Shown: positions 60,443 to 64,000 of the stretch, one piece after another
How positions within the stretch are numbered: position 1 is the stretch's first letter
Layout: each line of letters begins with the position of its first letter
Assembly: GCA_963972425.1 (NCBI GenBank)
Contig: CAXAUF010000001.1
Coordinates: 113,783-177,782 of the forward strand
Direction: 5' to 3'
DNA: 64,000 nt
From: Algorimicrobium sp002414705
GTDB lineage: Bacteria; Bacteroidota; Bacteroidia; Flavobacteriales; Flavobacteriaceae
The notes under the pieces: model-generated
Database searches by the model: none
What the model was told of the DNA's origin: nothing
What the model saw: only the letters and a program-made list of their open reading frames with translations
Program-made: the position numbers and the translations under genes

Positions 60443-61967
60443 CAGAGCGAGAATCTGTTGGTTTTTCACCTCTTTTTCTCGCTTTTTTTTTGGTCTTAAC
60501 CCTTGTCATCATTGAGATTACCAAGTTTTCTTTAGGAGTTCGATAACCCTCTTTTTGTGGATTAAATTCAATTTGGTTTGAAAACAATATATTTTGGATA
60601 TCTTTTTTGGTATTGATATCGCCATTTTCCCATAAACCCCTGAAATCATTGACTATTTCAAGTGAATTGTCAACATAGTGAGTGTAGTTCGATAAACTAA
60701 ACGTGATGTTTGATAGCTCATCCTCTAATGTGGAAATATCATCTTTAATTTGAGTCGATACATTTTGGAAAATCTCCTCATTAAGTTTGTCAGTTGCATA
60801 TTTTAATTGAACTGTTTTTAAATCTGATTTATGCTTACTAATTTTTGATGATAGCTCCGCTCTATTGTTAATATTTTCTTTCTCAATGTAGTCAAAAGTG
60901 TATTTAAGTTGTTTTTTAAATAAGTTAATAAACCTTTTGTCAAATGTGTATTTTGATAATAAATCTTCGAAAGAGTCATGTATTGGCTTAACAGATGTAT
61001 TATGGTTACAGCTATTGCATTTGTAGTAGTGGTATCTGCCCTTTTTTATATAACCCGTGTAAACACCTCCGCAAGAACAATTTAAGTCACCTTGTAAAGG
61101 TCTTTTTTCGTTTACTTTAGAGGTTTCATACTTTTTAGATAATGGTTCGTTGTTGTTGACCCTTAAAAACAATTCCTTTGATACCAAAGGTTCGTGCTTA
61201 CCTTCAACGTATCTACCATCCAAGTGTTTATTAACTATTATACCGCAATAGAATGGGTCGGCTAAGTACTTTGGTAGGCGACTCTTTGTTATTTTAGAAC
61301 CAAGAGACCTAATAACTTTTAAAATTACCGTATTGCTTTTGCCATTGGATTTCATTTCAAACGCTTTTTTAATAAATTCAGCTTCTTCATTGAAACGCAG
61401 TGTGTATTTGTCAACTTTAGTATATCCTTTTGGTGGAACACCACACCAATACCCAGATTCTAATCTTCTTACTGAACCATCTATGATTTTCTTTCTGCGC
61501 GTTTGGTTTTCTGAGTTGGCAAAAACCAGTTTCATCCATGCAAGAGTATCATCTGATACATTGTCTTGGATTGAAGTTGTTGATGAATCGATTACTTTGA
61601 TATTGTGATTTTGTTTTAAATCATCAACTATCGATATTCCTCCGATACCACTCCTTGAAAACCTTGAATAATCATAAACAATTATGTATCCTATTTTGTT
61701 TTTTTTGTTTTTTACAAAATTTAGCATTTCTTGGAAATGGATTCTGTCATCAGATTTAGCACTCTCATATGTACCACCAAATTCTCTCACAACATTGAGT
61801 TTGTTGCTAACAGCACATAATTTACATTTTGTTAATTGAGTTTCCAAGCTAAAGTTACTCTCTTGCATTGATGTTGAAACCCTTGTGTAAATCACAGCGT
61901 TGTTGTGGCGTACATTATTTTTCGATTTTGAATGTTTTGTGAATTTTTTAAAATCACTGTTTTCCAT
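60396..61967 (-). CDS. large serine recombinase (site-specific integrase)
   Basis: 523 residues. Resolvase domain (about 24-165): NAVIYTRVSTSMQ with nucleophile Ser31, and YDYSRFSRSGIGG with catalytic Arg. A Recombinase domain follows (about 180-290: GVPPKGYTKVDKYTLRF), then a zinc ribbon with four Cys (CSCGG...CNSC) and a coiled-coil (about 370-450). The last 14 residues (LKAGIEPALRRIGF) are encoded by the antisense of tRNA-Leu, and the TGA stop is the complement of U33-C34-A35 of the anticodon loop. Integration into tRNA genes is more usual for tyrosine integrases. The gene lies at the left end of the element. Confidence 0.92.
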   Translation of the reverse strand: MENSDFKKFTKHSKSKNNVRHNNAVIYTRVSTSMQESNFSLETQLTKCKLCAVSNKLNVVREFGGTYESAKSDDRIHFQEMLNFVKNKKNKIGYIIVYDYSRFSRSGIGGISIVDDLKQNHNIKVIDSSTTSIQDNVSDDTLAWMKLVFANSENQTRRKKIIDGSVRRLESGYWCGVPPKGYTKVDKYTLRFNEEAEFIKKAFEMKSNGKSNTVILKVIRSLGSKITKSRLPKYLADPFYCGIIVNKHLDGRYVEGKHEPLVSKELFLRVNNNEPLSKKYETSKVNEKRPLQGDLNCSCGGVYTGYIKKGRYHYYKCNSCNHNTSVKPIHDSFEDLLSKYTFDKRFINLFKKQLKYTFDYIEKENINNRAELSSKISKHKSDLKTVQLKYATDKLNEEIFQNVSTQIKDDISTLEDELSNITFSLSNYTHYVDNSLEIVNDFRGLWENGDINTKKDIQNILFSNQIEFNPQKEGYRTPKENLVISMMTRVKTKKKARKRGEKPTDSRSVLKAGIEPALRRIGF

Positions 61968-62109
61968 AAGTAATTTGTTTTGCGGTTAATAAACTTAACA
62001 TCTTTAGCTTTTCGGAGATGATGTGACAATCCTTATCAGACACCATACTTTCGCCAAATGCTTCTCTTATTTCATCGAATGTTAATACTTGTAATTCATT
62101 TTTTTTCAA
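61954..62109 (-). CDS. small protein overlapping the recombinase start
   Basis: A 51-residue frame from TTG 62109 to TGA 61954, overlapping the recombinase ATG by 14 bases. The chain (TFDEIREAFGESMVSDKD, ISEKLKMLSLLTAKQI) is charged and helical and looks like coding sequence. No ATG start exists upstream in frame; a shorter form from ATG in GESMVSD (30 residues) is possible. Overlap in this way suggests translational coupling to the integrase, for instance a recombination directionality factor or excisionase-like helper, but no motif proves it. Confidence 0.5.
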   Translation of the reverse strand: MKKNELQVLTFDEIREAFGESMVSDKDCHIISEKLKMLSLLTAKQITYGKQ

Positions 62110-62207
62110 TTTTTAAATGAATTGTTGTGGTGGACTTCTTTAGGAAGTTTGCAACACGCAACTCAATTTATGAGTTAATTTAAATAACCAAAGTTTCCTT
62201 TTTTTGT

Positions 62208-63104
62208 TTATTTGGTTTTAGGGAAATTCTTAGTGTAATAGAAATCAAAAAGATTAGGTTTCCCTTTGTATATATTTGTTCTGTAATTTAAATTATCACC
62301 AAATCGTCTTTTGTACTCTTCTACTTCTTTAATTCCTTTCGGAGTTTCAAGTGCAGTTTTAATTGACTTAATAGATGAATCTTTTAACTGTATTTCGATA
62401 TTCTTAGACTTTTCGTATTTAATAGCTGATTGAATGTATTCAATAGATGAAATTTCTTCATTACTTAATAATTCTGTTTGCTTGAAATGATTGCTTAGTC
62501 CTAATTCCACGAAAATTGAATCAAAAGAAATGTACAAATGGGTGCGTAAGAACTTTTTCATCATATCACTATTTGTAATATCACCGCTTTCAATATAAAT
62601 ATCAGTCTGAATTTCACTGTCGTTGTAAATTAGTATTCCGCAAGGTTTTCTGTGAATTAAAACAGCTTCAAGAACCTCTTTGAAATGATTTCTTTCTTCC
62701 TCAACCTTAAGGTCAACATATTTTAAATATTTTAAAGTTTCGGATATTTCTTTTTGAATTTTTTCTTCTGACTGACCTTTGAATGATTCTCTGATGCCTC
62801 TAATAATCTCTTGATGTTTTTTCTCTAATTTTTCATCATAGCTCCTTACTTTATCAATAATACCTTCTTTAACCTTATTTATTTGGTTTATGGACAATCC
62901 AAAATCTCTACATTTCTGAATCACTTTAATCCAAAAATATTCTGATAGGCTAAACTTCATCATTAAATTCTTTTCGGTTTTCTTTTGCTTTTCAAATAAT
63001 AACCCTTCATTTTTCCAATGGTGTATTGTGCGGGTAGGAACTTCTGTTTCTTTTACTTTATATACCCTTTCGGTCATTATTAATTTAATATCTATACTGT
63101 TCAT
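62208..63104 (-). CDS. MerR-like DNA-binding regulator of the integrated element
   Basis: 298 residues. The N-terminal winged-helix of the MerR superfamily (about 10-75: VYKVKETEVPTRTIHHWKNEGLLF, LSEYFWIKVIQKCRDFGLSINQI) is followed by a basic coiled-coil (about 80-140) and a C-terminal domain of unknown family (about 150-298). An ATG at 63077 (MTERVYKV) is an alternative start. It is divergent from the three-gene operon at 63225, with two inverted repeats in the 120-base spacer, and probably controls it and itself. No ligand-binding motif is recognised. Confidence 0.75.
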   Translation of the reverse strand: MNSIDIKLIMTERVYKVKETEVPTRTIHHWKNEGLLFEKQKKTEKNLMMKFSLSEYFWIKVIQKCRDFGLSINQINKVKEGIIDKVRSYDEKLEKKHQEIIRGIRESFKGQSEEKIQKEISETLKYLKYVDLKVEEERNHFKEVLEAVLIHRKPCGILIYNDSEIQTDIYIESGDITNSDMMKKFLRTHLYISFDSIFVELGLSNHFKQTELLSNEEISSIEYIQSAIKYEKSKNIEIQLKDSSIKSIKTALETPKGIKEVEEYKRRFGDNLNYRTNIYKGKPNLFDFYYTKNFPKTK

Positions 63105-63130
63105 TTTATTGAAATTTAACTTTATATAAA

Positions 63131-63142
63131 CGTTTTGAAACG
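63131..63142. promoter_or_regulatory. inverted repeat CGTTT-TG-AAACG, possible operator
   Basis: A perfect 5-base-arm palindrome in the divergent spacer, 27 bases from the regulator ATG; it may be a weaker operator for autoregulation. Confidence 0.4.
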
Positions 63143-63165
63143 CTAAAGTAATAAATACAACAATA

Positions 63166-63183
63166 TATCCAACGTATTGGATA
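63166..63183. promoter_or_regulatory. inverted repeat TATCCAA-CGTA-TTGGATA, likely operator
   Basis: Perfect 7-base arms with a 4-base spacer, ending 8 bases before the TATATTTG element of the operon. MerR-type regulators bind such dyads between or over promoter elements. Confidence 0.6.
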
Positions 63184-63191
63184 AAAATATT

Positions 63192-63199
63192 TATATTTG
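63192..63199 (+). promoter_or_regulatory. -7 element (TATATTTG) of the small-gene operon
   Basis: A perfect TAnnTTTG match 26 bases before the ATG at 63225. Confidence 0.55.
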
Positions 63200-63224
63200 T
63201 TTTAATTATTTAAATGTTTACAAA

Positions 63225-63566
63225 ATGAAGTGTTTATACAGTGATGAGGATTTTGTGCAAACTCGTTCCAATCAAAAGTTTGCAAACTCAAAAAACAGAA
63301 TGAAATATCATAATGATAAAAAAAAACAAATAACGGAGTTAAGAACATCCATTGATAGTAAGTTGCATAAAAACCACACTATTTTATTGGAATTAATGAA
63401 GAGTAAAGACAATCAGCTTTTCCACAAAGAGTTTCTAAAAGGGAAGGGATTTTCTTTTAATGTACTTACACATTATCAACAGTATCAAAATAAAAACAGA
63501 CACGCTATTTATGATTTCTTGATAATGGAAAAAGATGGTGCCTTAAATATTGTGAGATATGATTGA
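63225..63566 (+). CDS. degenerate zinc-ribbon relative, first gene of the island operon
   Basis: 113 residues from the ATG at 63225; the longer frame to 63177 would start before the promoter. It aligns with the zinc-ribbon protein at 17500: DEDFVQTRSNQKFANSKNRMKYHND for the ribbon, KLHKNHTILLELMK for the helix, and GKGFSFNVLTHYQQYQNKNRHAIYDFLIM for the beta part. Of the four zinc cysteines only the first is kept (CLYS instead of CPEC; FANSKNR instead of FCSDACR), so it cannot bind zinc the same way. Its stop overlaps the next ATG by 8 bases. Confidence 0.7.
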   Translation: MKCLYSDEDFVQTRSNQKFANSKNRMKYHNDKKKQITELRTSIDSKLHKNHTILLELMKSKDNQLFHKEFLKGKGFSFNVLTHYQQYQNKNRHAIYDFLIMEKDGALNIVRYD

Positions 63567-63756
63567 TATTACAAAAGTTCAAGCCTATGATATACCGCCC
63601 GAAATTAGTGAGCTTCAAAACAAAAATATTGAGCTTGTTAATAAAAATGATTCGCTTAAAAAACAATCCTTTATGGCATATAGCATTTTGGCTATTATAA
63701 TTATTATCGGGTTAACGGCAATTTATCAAACAAATAACAGAAACGATGAGAGGTAA
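63559..63756 (+). CDS. small coiled-coil membrane protein
   Basis: 65 residues: a soluble N-terminus with a short coiled-coil (ISELQNKNIELVNKNDSLKKQ, about 17-36), then one transmembrane segment (about 38-58: FMAYSILAIIIIIGLTAIY) and a charged tail. This is the layout of small phage- or plasmid-type membrane proteins. It overlaps the gene before it by 8 bases and the one after by 11, so all three are translated together. No family is recognised. Confidence 0.65.
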   Translation: MIDITKVQAYDIPPEISELQNKNIELVNKNDSLKKQSFMAYSILAIIIIIGLTAIYQTNNRNDER

Positions 63757-63937
63757 AAATATTGGCGAACAAGTAAAGACAGAAATAGTTGAAAATATCC
63801 TTAATAGCAAAGCCGTAAAAATAGGAAAATATACGGTCTTTGGACTTGGTGCAATTTATGCACTTGGATTTGTATTTAAAGTTTTGGCTTTTACAAAAAC
63901 CAACTTAAATGAATTTAGGCGCTCATTAAAACCCTAA
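63746..63937 (+). CDS. small membrane protein, end of the island operon
   Basis: 63 residues: a charged N-terminal helix (GEQVKTEIVENILNSKAVKIGK), one transmembrane segment (about 28-50: YTVFGLGAIYALGFVFKVLAF) and a basic tail (RRSLKP). It overlaps the preceding gene by 11 bases. No motif is recognised; a partner for the other small membrane protein is the natural guess. About 60 AT-rich bases follow to the window edge with no clear gene. Confidence 0.6.
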   Translation: MRGKNIGEQVKTEIVENILNSKAVKIGKYTVFGLGAIYALGFVFKVLAFTKTNLNEFRRSLKP

Positions 63938-64000
63938 TTTAAGGTTACACTTTAAATTGTGAGAACACAAAATAGCAATATTTACCTAAATGCGTACTAA

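Overview
The window looks like a chromosomal segment of a marine-type member of the Flavobacteriaceae (Bacteroidota). The base composition is AT-rich. Several promoters match the Bacteroidota -7 element TAnnTTTG, and Shine-Dalgarno sequences are largely absent. Secreted proteins carry C-terminal type IX secretion (T9SS) sorting domains. Many proteins have close relatives in the family, including a FjTAL-like tyrosine ammonia-lyase, an SDR-type threonine dehydrogenase, an OlsF-like fused acyltransferase and DUF4286, DUF4199 and HTTM proteins. All calls come from reading the sequence; no database search was run.

Layout. 1-5340 is the edge of a flexirubin/dialkylresorcinol-type aryl-polyene pigment locus: a minus-strand run of tyrosine ammonia-lyase, a WG-repeat protein, a FabG-like reductase and a ketosynthase that runs off the window, with a divergent halogenase-like flavoenzyme. 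5373-17496 holds a mix of secreted and envelope proteins (threonine dehydrogenase, M13 and M28 peptidases, a 1003-residue T9SS protein, a TPR protein, a CBS protein). 17500-31031 holds housekeeping genes (ssb, Tex, metG, LD-carboxypeptidase) plus a divergent lipoprotein / membrane-anchored winged-helix regulator pair. 31062-53373 holds mfd, fbp, aspartate kinase, an ornithine-lipid synthase-like gene, mgtE, rsmA, serS and ribF. 53435-57535 is a tandem pair of T9SS-exported proteins: an intact M43 metalloprotease and a decayed, internally deleted paralogue. 57834-60185 is pth-rplY-prs.

From 60312 rightward the character changes. A tRNA-Leu(CAA) gene is preceded by five tandem copies of CTCAATTG in its leader. 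Its 3' part is occupied by an integrated element whose large serine recombinase reads back into the tRNA. The element continues past the right edge with a MerR-like regulator and a divergent operon of three overlapping small genes of unknown function. The first of these is a relative of the chromosomal zinc-ribbon protein at 17500, but has lost the zinc ligands.

Points to recheck: four helically phased TGTMAA direct repeats beside the PhoB-like membrane regulator; three different repeat-like insertions kept in frame inside tex, metG and mfd; the recombinase C-terminus encoded by its own tRNA target; two genes (mfd, ribF) whose longest ORF starts inside their own promoter element; and two pseudogenes that would be missed or split by automatic calling.
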